A stretch of 64,000 nucleotides of DNA from DAOUBP01 sp964513075. GTDB taxonomy: Bacteria; Chloroflexota; Anaerolineae; CG2-30-64-16. This document shows, in pieces, positions 45,232-54,297 of the stretch (its first letter is position 1; each line of letters starts with the position of its first letter). A program made the position numbers and the translations under genes. Below the pieces are notes generated by a model. That model saw only the letters and a program-made list of their open reading frames with translations. It was not told where the DNA came from and searched no databases. Where the stretch lies: the NCBI GenBank assembly GCA_964513075.1, contig CAZELR010000004.1, forward strand, positions 52,764 through 116,763. Direction: 5' to 3'.

Positions 45232-46431
45232 TTGAGTGCGGTGAAGGTGACGGACGGACGTTCGGTGGTCGATAACCCGCCTGCTGTCAGCGAGCTCTTC
45301 TTGAACTTTCTGCGCCTGGGTGTCACTGCCTTTGGCGGCCCCTCGATGGTCGCCTACATCCGCAGGCTGGCCGTGGAGCGCAAGGGCTGGTTGAGCGCCC
45401 GAGAGTTCAATGAAGGCGTTGCCTTTTGCCAGATGGTTCCCGGCGCGACTGCGATGCAGACGGCTGCTTATGTTGGCCTGCACAGGGGAGGAGTCGCCGG
45501 CGCGGCTGCCAGTTATGTCGGTTTCGGCCTGCCCGCATTCTGCCTGATGCTGGTTTTTGCAATGCTCTATGCGCGAACTGGCTCGCTGCCGGCAGTCGTT
45601 GCCGTATTCAGCGGCCTCCAGGCGGTAGTTGTGGCGATCGTGGCCAATGCCGCCATTTCCTTCGGAAAGACAACGCTGAAACATTGGCAGCAGTGGCTGA
45701 TTGCCAGCATCTCCGCTGCATTGTTCTGGATGAGCGTCAATTCTCTGGCCGTCATCCTGCTGGCGGCGGCGGCAGGTTGGCTGCTCCTGCGCCGCCCGGC
45801 CTCAGCCGTATCTGAGACGGGAAGGTCGACAGGCCTTCCTCTTTACAAGAGGCCTGTGGCCCTGATCATGGCAGTCGCCGGGGTTGCTCTGGCAGCGCTC
45901 TATTGGCTCGCACCGGAGCTATTCCGCCTGGCTTTGCTCATGATCAAGGTAGATTTGATGGCTTTTGGCGGTGGGTTTGCTTCCGTGCCCATCATGTATC
46001 GTGAGGTGGTGGAAATCAACGGCTGGCTGGCCGGCCAGACTTTCATGAATGGGATCGTGCTGGGTCAGGTCACCCCGGGCCCGATTGTGATCACTGCCAC
46101 CTTCATTGGCTACATGCTGGCCAGGGTTCCAGGTGCTGTCGTTGCTTCCGTCAGCATCTTTCTGCCATCGTTTCTGATTGTAGTTGGCATTTCTCCCTTC
46201 TATGGCCGCCTGTCTGCATCCCCGGTTTTCCGTGGAGCAATTCAAGGGGTTCTTTGTTCGTTTGTAGGTCTATTGGTTTCGGTCGCCCTGCGTTTTGGCT
46301 TCCAAGTCCAATGGGATGTCATCCATGTTCTGCTGGCGTCAGCAGCCATGCTGGCTTTGCTTCGCAAGGTTGACATTCTGTGGGTAGTGCTGGGTGGAAT
46401 CATCCTATCGATCGGCCTGATCCGCATATAG
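45232..46431 (+). CDS. chrA: Chromate transporter, ChrA family
   Basis: 399 residues, TTG start with GGAGG 6 bases upstream. Two homologous halves, each with the ChrA signature: FLRLGVTAFGGPSMVAYIRR and later LMIKVDLMAFGGGFASVPIMY with GQVTPGPIVITATFIGY. About ten membrane spans. ChrA proteins expel chromate or related oxyanions driven by ion gradients. The long family version (both halves in one protein) is present. It directly precedes the molybdate-binding protein gene. Confidence 0.9.
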   Translation: MSAVKVTDGRSVVDNPPAVSELFLNFLRLGVTAFGGPSMVAYIRRLAVERKGWLSAREFNEGVAFCQMVPGATAMQTAAYVGLHRGGVAGAAASYVGFGLPAFCLMLVFAMLYARTGSLPAVVAVFSGLQAVVVAIVANAAISFGKTTLKHWQQWLIASISAALFWMSVNSLAVILLAAAAGWLLLRRPASAVSETGRSTGLPLYKRPVALIMAVAGVALAALYWLAPELFRLALLMIKVDLMAFGGGFASVPIMYREVVEINGWLAGQTFMNGIVLGQVTPGPIVITATFIGYMLARVPGAVVASVSIFLPSFLIVVGISPFYGRLSASPVFRGAIQGVLCSFVGLLVSVALRFGFQVQWDVIHVLLASAAMLALLRKVDILWVVLGGIILSIGLIRI

Positions 46432-46460
46432 TTTCATCAAGATACTCCGGAGGGTGTAAC

Positions 46461-47294
46461 ATGAAAAGCTCGTCGACCATCCCCTTTGTGCTGGTTCTTA
46501 TCGTCCTCCTGACGGGCTGTGTCAGTCCTGCGCCGGCCGTATCGATTCCGGCTGCCACTACGGCGCCCGCTGCTCCGGTGCAGAACGTCACGCTGAAAGT
46601 GTTGGCGCCTTCCTCCCTGACCGATGCCGCCAAAGAGCTGACTGCGGCCTATGAGACAGCGAATCCGGGCGTCAAAGTTGTCGTCGAGATTGGCCACTCC
46701 CCCACCCAACGGCTGCAGCTCACCCAGGGTGCAACGGGCGATGTCTTCGTCACTGCCAGCCAGAAGGACATGGATGATGCCGTCACCGATCAAACCGTTG
46801 CTGCCGGCAAGGCCAGGGTCTTTGCGATGAATCAGCTCATCGTCGTTCTGCCGGCCAAGAATTCCGCCAACCTGCAGAAGCTTGAAGATCTGGCAAACCC
46901 AGGCGTGAGATTGTTGGTCGCGGTCGTGGATACGCCGATCGGCAAGGTGACCCTGGCTGCCCTGGACAAGATGGATAAGCAGATCGGTGCGGGGTTCAAG
47001 GATAAGGTGTTGGCGAACATCGTCTCCAACGAAGCCGGCGTCAAGCCCATCGTCTCCAAACTCCAGTTGGGTGAGGCCGATGCCGGCATTGTGTTTGTCA
47101 CCGATGCTGTCGCCGCTCCTGCGCTCAAGACCATCAGCATACCGCCGGAGCTGAACGTCATCACGCAACTGAACGTGGCTCCCTTGGCCGCAGCCTCCAA
47201 CGCAGACCAAGCGGCTGCTTTCGCTGCGTACCTGGTCTCAGCGGATGGACAGGCGATTTTGAAGAAATGGGGCTTCTTGCCCGGCAAACCGTAA
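46461..47294 (+). CDS. modA: ModA-like molybdate-binding lipoprotein
   Basis: 277 residues, GGAGGG site. Lipoprotein signal LLTGCVSP; the mature part begins LKVLAPSSLTDAAKEL, a typical ModA start, with ATGDVFVTASQKDMDD, VVLPAKNSANL and AAFAAYLVSADGQAIL. It binds molybdate or tungstate outside the membrane and hands it to ModB. It is followed by the permease gene after 31 bases. Confidence 0.88.
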   Translation: MKSSSTIPFVLVLIVLLTGCVSPAPAVSIPAATTAPAAPVQNVTLKVLAPSSLTDAAKELTAAYETANPGVKVVVEIGHSPTQRLQLTQGATGDVFVTASQKDMDDAVTDQTVAAGKARVFAMNQLIVVLPAKNSANLQKLEDLANPGVRLLVAVVDTPIGKVTLAALDKMDKQIGAGFKDKVLANIVSNEAGVKPIVSKLQLGEADAGIVFVTDAVAAPALKTISIPPELNVITQLNVAPLAAASNADQAAAFAAYLVSADGQAILKKWGFLPGKP

Positions 47295-47325
47295 GGCATA
47301 GGGGGCGCGGCAGCGCGTCCGAAAG

Positions 47326-48225
47326 ATGGTGGAAATGATCCAAGATACGATGCGCCTGAATACGACCGGAGTGAAGCTCGCGAAAGGCCGAGCCGCGCTG
47401 GTGGGCGTCAATGAAGTGGCATACCACCAGAAGATCCACCGGGTTCGACCGCTGGCGGGCTTCCTCCTGATTGGCGGACTGGCTGGCTCTCTGCTGGCCA
47501 TCCCGCTGTTGGTGCTGCTATGGCATGGTGTCGGCGCCGGCTTTGCAGGCTACCTGGCGGATCCGTCGGTGGTAGCGGCCGCCCAACTGAGCGTCTTCAC
47601 CAGTGTCGTCAGTATGCTGGTTACTCTGCTGCTCGGAACGCCGCTGGCCTATGTACTGGCGCGCTGGTCATTTCGCAACAAAGCTGCGGTGGAAACGGTC
47701 ATTGACCTGCCGATTGTCCTGCCGCCCATGGTGGCTGGGATCGGGCTGCTTCTGGCATTTGGACGAAACGGCCTGTTCGGCGGACCGCTGCATGAGCTCG
47801 GCATTCACCTCCCTTTCACGACCGCGGCCGTTGTGTTCGCCCAGGCCTTTGTCTCCGCCCCGCTCTACATCCGCGCCGCGCGGCTGGGTTTTGCCTCCGT
47901 GCGCGCCGATTTGATCGAGGCGGCCTATACCGATGGGGCAACGGAAGCGGAGATCTTCAGACATGTGATGTTGCCACTTGCCGGCCGGTCCATGCTGAAC
48001 GGACTGATTTTGAGCTGGGCGCGCGCCTTCGGCGAGTTTGGGGCAACCATGATCTTTGCGGGCAACCTGCAGGGCTTCACGCAAACGATGCCGCTGGTCA
48101 TCTTCAATGGCTTCGAGACAAACCTGGGGGTTGCCCTGAGCCTTTCGCTGATACTGATCATGATCTCGGCCGTGATATTGCTGGTTCTGCGCACCCTTGA
48201 GAAGAACACCAGTCTTAGCGTTTAA
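47326..48225 (+). CDS. modB: ModB-like molybdate ABC permease
   Basis: 299 residues with a polar N-terminal extension of about 35 residues, then six spans. The EAA loop is EAAYTDGATEAEIFRHVMLPLAGRSMLNG, followed by ARAFGEFGATMIFAGN. No ATPase gene follows; the next gene is convergent and overlaps by 4 bases. A ModC must be encoded elsewhere or another ATPase is shared. The start is uncertain (47326, 47335 and 47350 are all in frame). Confidence 0.85.
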   Translation: MVEMIQDTMRLNTTGVKLAKGRAALVGVNEVAYHQKIHRVRPLAGFLLIGGLAGSLLAIPLLVLLWHGVGAGFAGYLADPSVVAAAQLSVFTSVVSMLVTLLLGTPLAYVLARWSFRNKAAVETVIDLPIVLPPMVAGIGLLLAFGRNGLFGGPLHELGIHLPFTTAAVVFAQAFVSAPLYIRAARLGFASVRADLIEAAYTDGATEAEIFRHVMLPLAGRSMLNGLILSWARAFGEFGATMIFAGNLQGFTQTMPLVIFNGFETNLGVALSLSLILIMISAVILLVLRTLEKNTSLSV

Positions 48226-49472
48226 GGGATTTCGGGCCCCTGTCTCAACGCCTGCGCCAGGTCCGCGATAATATCCCCCGCGTCCTCGATCCCCACCGAC
48301 AGCCGCACCAGCCCATCGCCGATCCCGAGCGCGCGGCGCAGCTCAGGCGTCAGCGCGCGGTGCGACGACATCGCGGGGTACAGCGTCAGGGTGTAGACGT
48401 CGCCCAGCGAGGTGGCCGGCTGGACCAGCCGCAGCGCCTCCATGAAGCGGAAGACCTCCGCCCGGCCCGCGCCCCGCAGGTCGAAGCTGATCATGCCGCC
48501 ATAGGCAACGTCTTCGGCGGCGCCGAAGGGGCCGTCTTGATGGTCGCCCAGCAGTTGACCGGCCAGCGCGTGCTGCGGGTGCGCCGCCAGGCCGGGGTAG
48601 TTCACGTGCGCCACGCGGGGGTGTCCAGCCAGCCAGGACGCGATCTGCGCCGCGTTGGCGCACTGCCGCTCGACGCGCAGCGGCAGCGTCTTCAGCCCGC
48701 GCTGGATCAGCCACGCCTCCTGCGGCCCCAGATTTGCGCCGACCAGCTTGTTGATGTCCAATAACTCAGCCCGCCGCGCGGCGCTGGTCACGACGACGCC
48801 CCCCAGCACGTCGCCGTGGCCGCCCAGGTACTTGGTCGCGCTGTGCACGACGAAGTCGGCGCCCAACGCCAGCGGTCGGCAGAGCACCGGCGTGGCAAAG
48901 GTGTTGTCGACGATGAGCGCGGCGCCCTGCGCGTGCGCCAGCTCGGCCAGCCGCGGCAGGTCGGCCACCTTCAGCAGCGGGTTGGAGATCGTCTCGACCA
49001 GCAATGCGACTGTAGGGGCAACCCTCGCGGTTGCCCTCAGGGCCGCCCCCACCGCAGCGAAATCCGTAACGTCCACGAAACGTACGGTCACGCCCTGGCT
49101 CGCCAGCAGCCGGTCCAGCAGCGCGTAGGTGGCGCCATAGACATCGCTGGCCGCCACCACCGCCGCACCGGCCCGCGCGCCCGCGGCCAGCAGTGCACCG
49201 TGGAGGGCCGCCATGCCCGACCCGTAGGCCAGCGCGGCTTCGCCGCCCTCCAGCGCCGCCACCGCGGCCTCCAGACTGGCCACGGTAGGGTTGCCGTAGC
49301 GGGCATAGACCGGATTCGGGTTGGTTCCGGCCAGCGCCGCGTCCAGATCCTCAGCATCGTCGTAGGTGTAGCTGACGCTGTGATAGATGGGCGCGACGAC
49401 CGGATCGAACGCGGGCCGCGGCCCATGTGCGCCGGCGTGGACCGCCAGGGTGTGGAGAGAGAGCTCAGGCAT
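48222..49472 (-). CDS. Cystathionine gamma-synthase/gamma-lyase family PLP enzyme
   Basis: 416 residues from MPELSLHT, with AAAGGA upstream. PLP lysine in HSATKYLGGHGDVLGGV; other signatures are YGSGMAALHGALLA, DNTFATPVLCRPL and SVGIEDAGDIIADL. These enzymes make cystathionine from activated homoserine or split it to cysteine; MetB, CTH and O-acetylhomoserine sulfhydrylase are hard to tell apart by eye. A short repeat-derived palindrome encodes part of the loop before ALLVETISNP. Ends convergently with modB. Confidence 0.87.
   Translation of the reverse strand: MPELSLHTLAVHAGAHGPRPAFDPVVAPIYHSVSYTYDDAEDLDAALAGTNPNPVYARYGNPTVASLEAAVAALEGGEAALAYGSGMAALHGALLAAGARAGAAVVAASDVYGATYALLDRLLASQGVTVRFVDVTDFAAVGAALRATARVAPTVALLVETISNPLLKVADLPRLAELAHAQGAALIVDNTFATPVLCRPLALGADFVVHSATKYLGGHGDVLGGVVVTSAARRAELLDINKLVGANLGPQEAWLIQRGLKTLPLRVERQCANAAQIASWLAGHPRVAHVNYPGLAAHPQHALAGQLLGDHQDGPFGAAEDVAYGGMISFDLRGAGRAEVFRFMEALRLVQPATSLGDVYTLTLYPAMSSHRALTPELRRALGIGDGLVRLSVGIEDAGDIIADLAQALRQGPEIP
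49016..49036. repeat. GGGCAACC/GGTTGCCC palindrome in frame
   Basis: 8-bp perfect arms with a CTCGC loop in the trans-sulfuration gene, next to TGTAG. Its GTAGGGGC-type edge recalls the inverted repeat at 50401-50507. Confidence 0.6.
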
Positions 49473-49493
49473 GGGAGTGTCCTTTGGTGTCAA

Positions 49494-49626
49494 AGGTGAA
49501 AGGTCAAAGGTCGAAGGTCAAAGGTCGAGGGTCGCACCACGCACCACGCACCACGCACCACGCAACGACCCGCAGGTCGCCGCACCACGGCCGCCGACCT
49601 TCAACCTTGAACTTTGAACCTTGAAC
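49494..49626. repeat. Intergenic simple repeats (GGTCAAA/GGTCGAA and CACCACG)
   Basis: About five GGTCAAA/GGTCGAA units, then four CACCACGCA units, then CTTCAACCTTGAACTTTGAAC units. The last resembles 54378-54420. It fills the gap between the PLP-enzyme start and the pstB end. Confidence 0.8.
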
Positions 49627-50379
49627 CTAAAACGCGCCTTCGAGATAGGCGCGCGTGCGCGCCTCGCGCGGGCGGTTGAAGACCTCGTCCGCCGGACCGG
49701 ATTCTACCAGATCGCCCAGGTACATGAAAATCACGTGGTCGGCCAGCCGCTTGGCCTGGCGCAGGATGTGCGTCACCAGCACCACCGTGTAGTCTCGCTT
49801 GAGATCGAGCAGCCGGGCCTCGATATGCTGCGCGGAGATGGGATCGAGCGCTGAGGTCGGCTCGTCACCCAGGATCACCTCCGGCTCGACGGCCAGGCCG
49901 CGGGCCAGGCACAGCCGCTGCTGCTGGCCGATGGAGAGCCGCGCGGCCGGCGCGTGCAGCCGATCTTTCACCTCGTCCCACAGCCCCGCCAGTTCCAGGG
50001 TGTGGCGCACTGCCTCGTTCAGGTCCCGCCCCTTGCACAGGCCGTGGATGCGAGGGCCGTACGCGACATTGTCATAGATCGACATGGGCAGCGGAAAGGG
50101 GCGCTGTGCGAGCAGTCCCGTGCGTTTGCGCACCTCGCCCACGTCGACCCCGGCCGCGTAGATGTCTTTGCCATCGAGCAGCACCTGGCCGGAAATTCGA
50201 ACGCCGTCCGTGAGCTCCAGTAAACGATTCAGGCTCTTGAGCAGCGTAGTCTTGCCGCAGCCTGAAGGCCCCAGGATCACCGTGATCCGGTTGCGCGGTA
50301 TCTCGACGTTGATGTTCCTGAGGGCCGGCTGCCCGCCGTAGGTTACGTTCAGGTCACGCACGGTGATGTGTGGTTCCAT
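49627..50379 (-). CDS. pstB: Phosphate ABC transporter ATPase
   Basis: 250 residues from ATG 50379 (TGAGG upstream; 50391 is possible). Walker A GPSGCGKTTLL; Q-loop QRPFPLPMSIYDNVAYGPR, diagnostic for PstB; Walker B VILGDEPTSALDPIS; H-loop LVTH. The ABC signature reads LSIGQQQRL rather than LSGGQ, seen in some PstB lineages. Energises PstC/PstA. It is separated from pstA by a dispersed inverted repeat, but the four pst genes share strand and order SCAB. Confidence 0.92.
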   Translation of the reverse strand: MEPHITVRDLNVTYGGQPALRNINVEIPRNRITVILGPSGCGKTTLLKSLNRLLELTDGVRISGQVLLDGKDIYAAGVDVGEVRKRTGLLAQRPFPLPMSIYDNVAYGPRIHGLCKGRDLNEAVRHTLELAGLWDEVKDRLHAPAARLSIGQQQRLCLARGLAVEPEVILGDEPTSALDPISAQHIEARLLDLKRDYTVVLVTHILRQAKRLADHVIFMYLGDLVESGPADEVFNRPREARTRAYLEGAF

Positions 50380-50400
50380 AGTTTTCCTCATTTTCCTGGT

Positions 50401-50507
50401 AGTAGGGGCGAGGCATTCCCTCCACTACGCGCCGTTGCGGCAAATGCCTCGTGGGATGCATAGACCTTCGTCACGACGAACCCGCCGAGGAATGCCTCGC
50501 CCCTACT
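50401..50507. repeat. Large inverted repeat, family F, at the pstA stop
   Basis: Arms AGTAGGGGCGAGGCATTCC (50401-50419) and its reverse complement (50489-50507) flank about 70 bases. The right arm supplies the TAG stop of pstA. MITE-like size and form, no coding capacity. Confidence 0.85.
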
Positions 50508-51351
50508 TGACCACATTCCGCCCCAGCCGCAGGGCGATCCAACGCGACCCCAGGCTCACAGCCAGGATTATAAAGGTCAGAATCAACGCCGAAGTGTAGC
50601 CGCGCTGCTGCACCTCGGGATACGGCGTGCCCAACTGATAGAAGACTGCCAGCGGCAGCGATGCCGTCGGCCGCAGCAGCGAAGTCGGCAGCCGGTCGGT
50701 GTAGCCCGCAGTGAAAAGCACCGATGCCGCGTCGCCGATCCCGCGGCCGAAGGCCAGCAGCATGCCGGTGAGGATGCCGGGCAGCGCCTGGCGTGCGATC
50801 ACCTTGAAAGCCACTTCAAGACGTGTGGAACCCAAGGCGAATGCGCTTTCCTTCAGCTCCGGAGGCGCCATCTTAATGACCTCATCCATCGCCCGCGCCA
50901 TGATGGGCAATTCCAACAGCGCCAGAGTAATCATGCCGGCCAGCAGCGAGGCGCGCAACCCCACCAGCAGCATCAACGTAAACCCGAACGCACCGTAGAC
51001 AATCGACGGCACGCCCCACATCACATCCAACGACAGCCGCACCAGATCGGCCCAGCGCGCACCTTTGGCGTACACTTCGAGGTAAAGGGCAATCGGCAGC
51101 GCCAACAGCAGCGCCAACAGCGTGCCCCCGCCGGCCAGGTAGAGTGAGCCGAGGATGGCGTTCAGGATCCCACCCTCCTTGCCCAGGTAAAAGCCGCCCT
51201 TGGGGGTCTGCGAGATCATCTGCCAGTTCAAGCCGGGCAGCCCCCTGATCACCACGACGGCCAGGATCAGCAGCAGGCTGCCGGCCACCAGCAGGAAGGA
51301 GAGGCGCATCAAGGCGAGGAAGCACCCTTCCTCGACGCGTTTTCTGTTCAT
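50503..51351 (-). CDS. pstA: Phosphate ABC transporter permease
   Basis: 282 residues from ATG 51351 (AGGAGG 8 bases before), six spans. Family marks are DVMWGVPSIVYGAFGF and the EAA loop KESAFALGSTRLEVAFKVIARQALPGILTGMLLAFGRGIGDAA. A longer open frame upstream is antisense-like read-through of pstC sequence and was dropped. Overlaps the pstC stop by ATGA. Its stop codon lies inside the repeat arm at 50489-50507. Confidence 0.92.
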   Translation of the reverse strand: MNRKRVEEGCFLALMRLSFLLVAGSLLLILAVVVIRGLPGLNWQMISQTPKGGFYLGKEGGILNAILGSLYLAGGGTLLALLLALPIALYLEVYAKGARWADLVRLSLDVMWGVPSIVYGAFGFTLMLLVGLRASLLAGMITLALLELPIMARAMDEVIKMAPPELKESAFALGSTRLEVAFKVIARQALPGILTGMLLAFGRGIGDAASVLFTAGYTDRLPTSLLRPTASLPLAVFYQLGTPYPEVQQRGYTSALILTFIILAVSLGSRWIALRLGRNVVK

Positions 51352-52277
51352 GCCCCCGACCTCCTGGTCACCTGGCGCAGGACGACCGCCGAGGCGATGT
51401 TGAACGCCAGCACCAGCAGCAGCAAGATCAGCGCCGCGCCCATCAGCGCCGCGTCGTACAACGGGATCGACATCATCTCGCCGAAGTTGTTGGCGATCAG
51501 CGCGGTCAGCGGGTAGGCCGCATCGAAGATCGACGAAGGCGCCTTGGGCACGTTGCCCACCACCATCAACACCGCCATCGTCTCGCCGAACGCGCGCGAG
51601 AAGCCCAACACGATGCCCGCGAGCACGCCCTGCGCGGCCCGGCGCAGCACCACGTACCTCACCATCTGCCACCGCGTGCTGCCGAGAGCCAGCGATGCCT
51701 CGCGCAGGCCGTCCGGCACCGTCTGCAGCACCTCGCAGGTCACTGCGATGATGACCGGCGTCACCATCACGGCCAGCACGATGCTGCCGGCGGCAACGCT
51801 GTACCCGGTCGGGTTGGTGGCCCGGAACAACGGGATGAACCCGAGTGTCCGGCTCAACGCCGGGGCGAGCCAGCCCTGCACGAACGGTACGATGGCAATC
51901 ACGCCCCACACCCCGTACACGACCGACGGGATGCCGGCCAGCAGATCGAGAAACAGCTTCATCACGGTCCGCGTGCGCGGGCGGGCATATTCGGCCAGGT
52001 AGATCGCGGTGAGCAGCGACGGCGGCCCCGCGATCAGCAGGGCGAGCAGCGTCACCCAAAAGGTGCCCGCGATGAAGGGGTAAAACCCGAAGAGCTTCTG
52101 CCAGGGCTGCCAGACGCGGCCGGAGAGGAGCGCGGCCAGCGAGTTCTCAGCGAGGATCGGCCGGGTGCGCAGGACGAGCGCGACCAACATCACCGCGAGC
52201 AGGCACATCGGCAGCGCGGTGATGCAAAAGAACAGGCGGCCCGAGAGCCGATCCCGGATGCGGCGCCGCGATTTCAT
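51348..52277 (-). CDS. pstC: Phosphate ABC transporter permease
   Basis: 309 residues, six spans. DLLAGIPSVVYGVWGVIAIVPF and the EAA region REASLALGSTRWQMVRYVVLRRAAQGVLAGIVLGFSRAFGETMAV match PstC. Starts directly after the pstS TAG, with GAGG overlapping that stop. Works as a heterodimer with PstA. Confidence 0.92.
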   Translation of the reverse strand: MKSRRRIRDRLSGRLFFCITALPMCLLAVMLVALVLRTRPILAENSLAALLSGRVWQPWQKLFGFYPFIAGTFWVTLLALLIAGPPSLLTAIYLAEYARPRTRTVMKLFLDLLAGIPSVVYGVWGVIAIVPFVQGWLAPALSRTLGFIPLFRATNPTGYSVAAGSIVLAVMVTPVIIAVTCEVLQTVPDGLREASLALGSTRWQMVRYVVLRRAAQGVLAGIVLGFSRAFGETMAVLMVVGNVPKAPSSIFDAAYPLTALIANNFGEMMSIPLYDAALMGAALILLLLVLAFNIASAVVLRQVTRRSGA

Positions 52278-53252
52278 CTACCTCAACTTCTGCCGGCTGG
52301 CTTCCAACTGTTCCGGCGTCAGCGGCACGTAACCGACCTCGTCCAGCAGCCCCTGTCCGTCGGCCAGGATCCACGCGATAAAGGCCGCGGTCAGGCCAGT
52401 GGGCTTGTCCCTGGTCACCAGATTCAACAGCCGCGCGGGCGGGGAAGGATACGCACCCTCCGCGACGGCCTTGACCGCGGCGGCCTTGGTCTGCAACAGC
52501 TCGCTCCCGCGGGCCGCGCCGTCGCCGTCGACGTCGATCGGTGCGACGGCCGATCCGGCCACGGGCACGCCCGACTTGGGATCGAACGCATAGTTCAGGT
52601 TATTGTAGCCGATCGCCAGCGGGTCCTTGATCACGGCCTCCATGATGCCCGGGTCGCCGGAGACGCCGATGCCCCGGAGGTCCTCCTGCTTCTTGTCGCC
52701 CAGGTACTTGGCCCACACCTCGGCCGCACCGCAGGCGTCCGCGCGCGTGTAGACGTGGATCGGGTCGGTCACCTCGGGCCGGCCCACTACCTGTCCCCAG
52801 GTCGTGACGTCGCCGGTGATGTAGATGCCGATGAAGGTCTCCTGGGTAATGCCTTTGGCCAGCAGATCCGCCAGCACCGGATTCCGCGCGTTCACGGCGG
52901 GGAAGACCGCGTCCTTGGTGACCGCGATCCAGTACGCGCCCTTCGCCTCCTCCTCGGGCGTGATCGCGCGCGACACCATGCCGATCTCCACCGCGCCGTT
53001 CAGCGCATCGGTCATCCCCTTGCCCGCGCCGCCCGCCGAGATGTCGAACTGCACGCCGGGATGCAGCTTGCTGAACTCCTCGCCCCACTGCACCATCATC
53101 GGGTAGAGCGCAAACGCGCCCGACGCCGTGATCGTGCCCTTCAACTCGCCGCCGGCGGCCCCGCCCGTCTGCTGCGTCCCGCAACCCGCCAGAATGGGCT
53201 GGCACAGCGCCAGGATCATGATCATGGATACGAGCTGGGTGCTGCGTTTCAT
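52278..53252 (-). CDS. pstS: Phosphate-binding lipoprotein
   Basis: 324 residues from ATG 53252 with AAGGAGAAA upstream. Lipoprotein signal ALCQPILAGCGTQQ. Family marks: GTITASGAFALYPMMVQWGEEF, the GAGKGMTDALNG phosphate site and YTRADACGAAEVWAKYLG. First gene of pstSCAB. No phoU or phoR is in the window. Confidence 0.9.
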   Translation of the reverse strand: MKRSTQLVSMIMILALCQPILAGCGTQQTGGAAGGELKGTITASGAFALYPMMVQWGEEFSKLHPGVQFDISAGGAGKGMTDALNGAVEIGMVSRAITPEEEAKGAYWIAVTKDAVFPAVNARNPVLADLLAKGITQETFIGIYITGDVTTWGQVVGRPEVTDPIHVYTRADACGAAEVWAKYLGDKKQEDLRGIGVSGDPGIMEAVIKDPLAIGYNNLNYAFDPKSGVPVAGSAVAPIDVDGDGAARGSELLQTKAAAVKAVAEGAYPSPPARLLNLVTRDKPTGLTAAFIAWILADGQGLLDEVGYVPLTPEQLEASRQKLR

Positions 53253-53350
53253 AATCAACTTTCTCCTTACTAAGAACAACCTGGAATAGAGCCTTCAGGC
53301 GGTCATATGGGGCCCCCTGTCATGCTGAATGTTTTGTAAGGTTAGTCTCT

Positions 53351-53488
53351 GTCATCCTGAGCGGGTTAACCACCCAAAGTCAGTTGCGGCGCGACCCCAG
53401 CGAAGGATCTCGTCTGCGCTGGCAGAGATGCTTCGGCCTGACCGACTCGGCTGTACGACCCAGGTCAGGGACTCGGCCTCAGCATGAC
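53351..53488 (+). repeat. Dispersed repeat, family C, plus orientation
   Basis: Starts GTCATCCTGAGCGGGTT, passes CCAGCGAAGGATCTCGTC and GATGCTTCGGCCTGA and ends CAGGTCAGGGACTCGGCCTCAGCATGAC in pieces matching 41561-41722. A further GCGCTCAGAATGAC end at 53504-53520 lies in the rrf2-type gene. Confidence 0.9.
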
Positions 53489-53493
53489 AAACT

Positions 53494-53994
53494 CTAATCT
53501 AACAAAGCGCTCAGAATGACAACACGAGACATGCCTTCTGCCGAGTCCTTTGTCCCGGATACGCTCCGCGCCTGCTCCACCCGCCGCGCGACATCCGCCA
53601 ACGTCGTCCCATCCAGGATCTCCGCGATCGCATTGCGCACGTCAAGCATCACCAGGCGCAAGCCGCAGGTCGCCTCGTCCGGGCAGGCGCACGGCTGATA
53701 GGCCATCTTGCTGACGCAGCCAATCGGCGCCAGGGGACCATCCAGGATGCGCACGATCTGGCCCAGCGTGATCTGGTCGGCCGATTTGGCCAGGGTGTAG
53801 CCGCCGCCGGACCCCATCTTGCTCTGCAACAGCCCGGCGTTCTTCAACGTGAGCAGGATCTGCTCCAGGAACTTGACCGGCATCTGCTCGCGCTGCGCGA
53901 TGTCCTTCAAGGGCACGACCCCGCCTGAATCCGCCTGGCCCGCCAGATCCACCATGGCCCGCAGGCCGTATTCGCCGCGTTTGGAGAGTTTCAT
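53494..53994 (-). CDS. Rrf2-family transcription regulator
   Basis: 166 residues. The winged helix has MKLSKRGEYGLRAMVDLA and PVKFLEQILLTLKNAGLL. Cys residues in GCVSKMAYQPCACPDEATCGL are placed like the Fe-S or metal ligands of IscR/NsrR-type members. The last residues, VVILSALLD, are encoded by a family C repeat end (GTCATTCTGAGCGC), so the C-terminus is repeat-derived. It might regulate iron-sulfur, cysteine or nitric-oxide genes; its target is unknown. It is monocistronic. Confidence 0.88.
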   Translation of the reverse strand: MKLSKRGEYGLRAMVDLAGQADSGGVVPLKDIAQREQMPVKFLEQILLTLKNAGLLQSKMGSGGGYTLAKSADQITLGQIVRILDGPLAPIGCVSKMAYQPCACPDEATCGLRLVMLDVRNAIAEILDGTTLADVARRVEQARSVSGTKDSAEGMSRVVILSALLD

Positions 53995-54107
53995 CGGTGT
54001 CGATCCAAAGTCTAGTATTATGATAGGAGTTATCCTGTTTGCAGGCTAGCACAGGCCGGCGCCGGCTGTCAAATCGTTTCGGGTATAGCGCAAAACTAGC
54101 GGGGCAT

Positions 54108-54243
54108 GTCACCCTGAGCGGGTTGACCCTGTGTATTCCGTTGCGGCGGGCATCCAGCGAAGGGTCTCGGCGTCGCACGAACGAGATTCTTCGCTGATTT
54201 CACGCCGAAACGGGATGCTTGAGGCAGACCCGTTCAGAATGAC
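54108..54243 (+). repeat. Degenerate family C dispersed repeat
   Basis: Begins GTCACCCTGAGCGGGTTGAC, contains CCAGCGAAGGGTCTCG and ends GTTCAGAATGAC. Less conserved than the copies at 41561 and 53351. Confidence 0.8.
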
Positions 54244-54270
54244 ATAGGCGGTCTCTGTAGCAGCGGCGAG

Positions 54271-54297
54271 AGACCGGCTAAAGCCTCGATTCCGGAA
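54271..54297 (+). repeat. Family E repeat arm
   Basis: AGACCGGCTAAAGCC followed by TCGATTCCGG matches both arms of the inverted repeat at 58280-58341. Confidence 0.8.

Noticed and set aside
49627..50379. Missing ModC for modAB
   Set aside because: Q-loop and pst gene order identify PstB.
50503..52059. 518-codon version of pstA
   Set aside because: The first 236 residues are out-of-frame pstC sequence; AGGAGG and ATGA overlap set the start at 51351.
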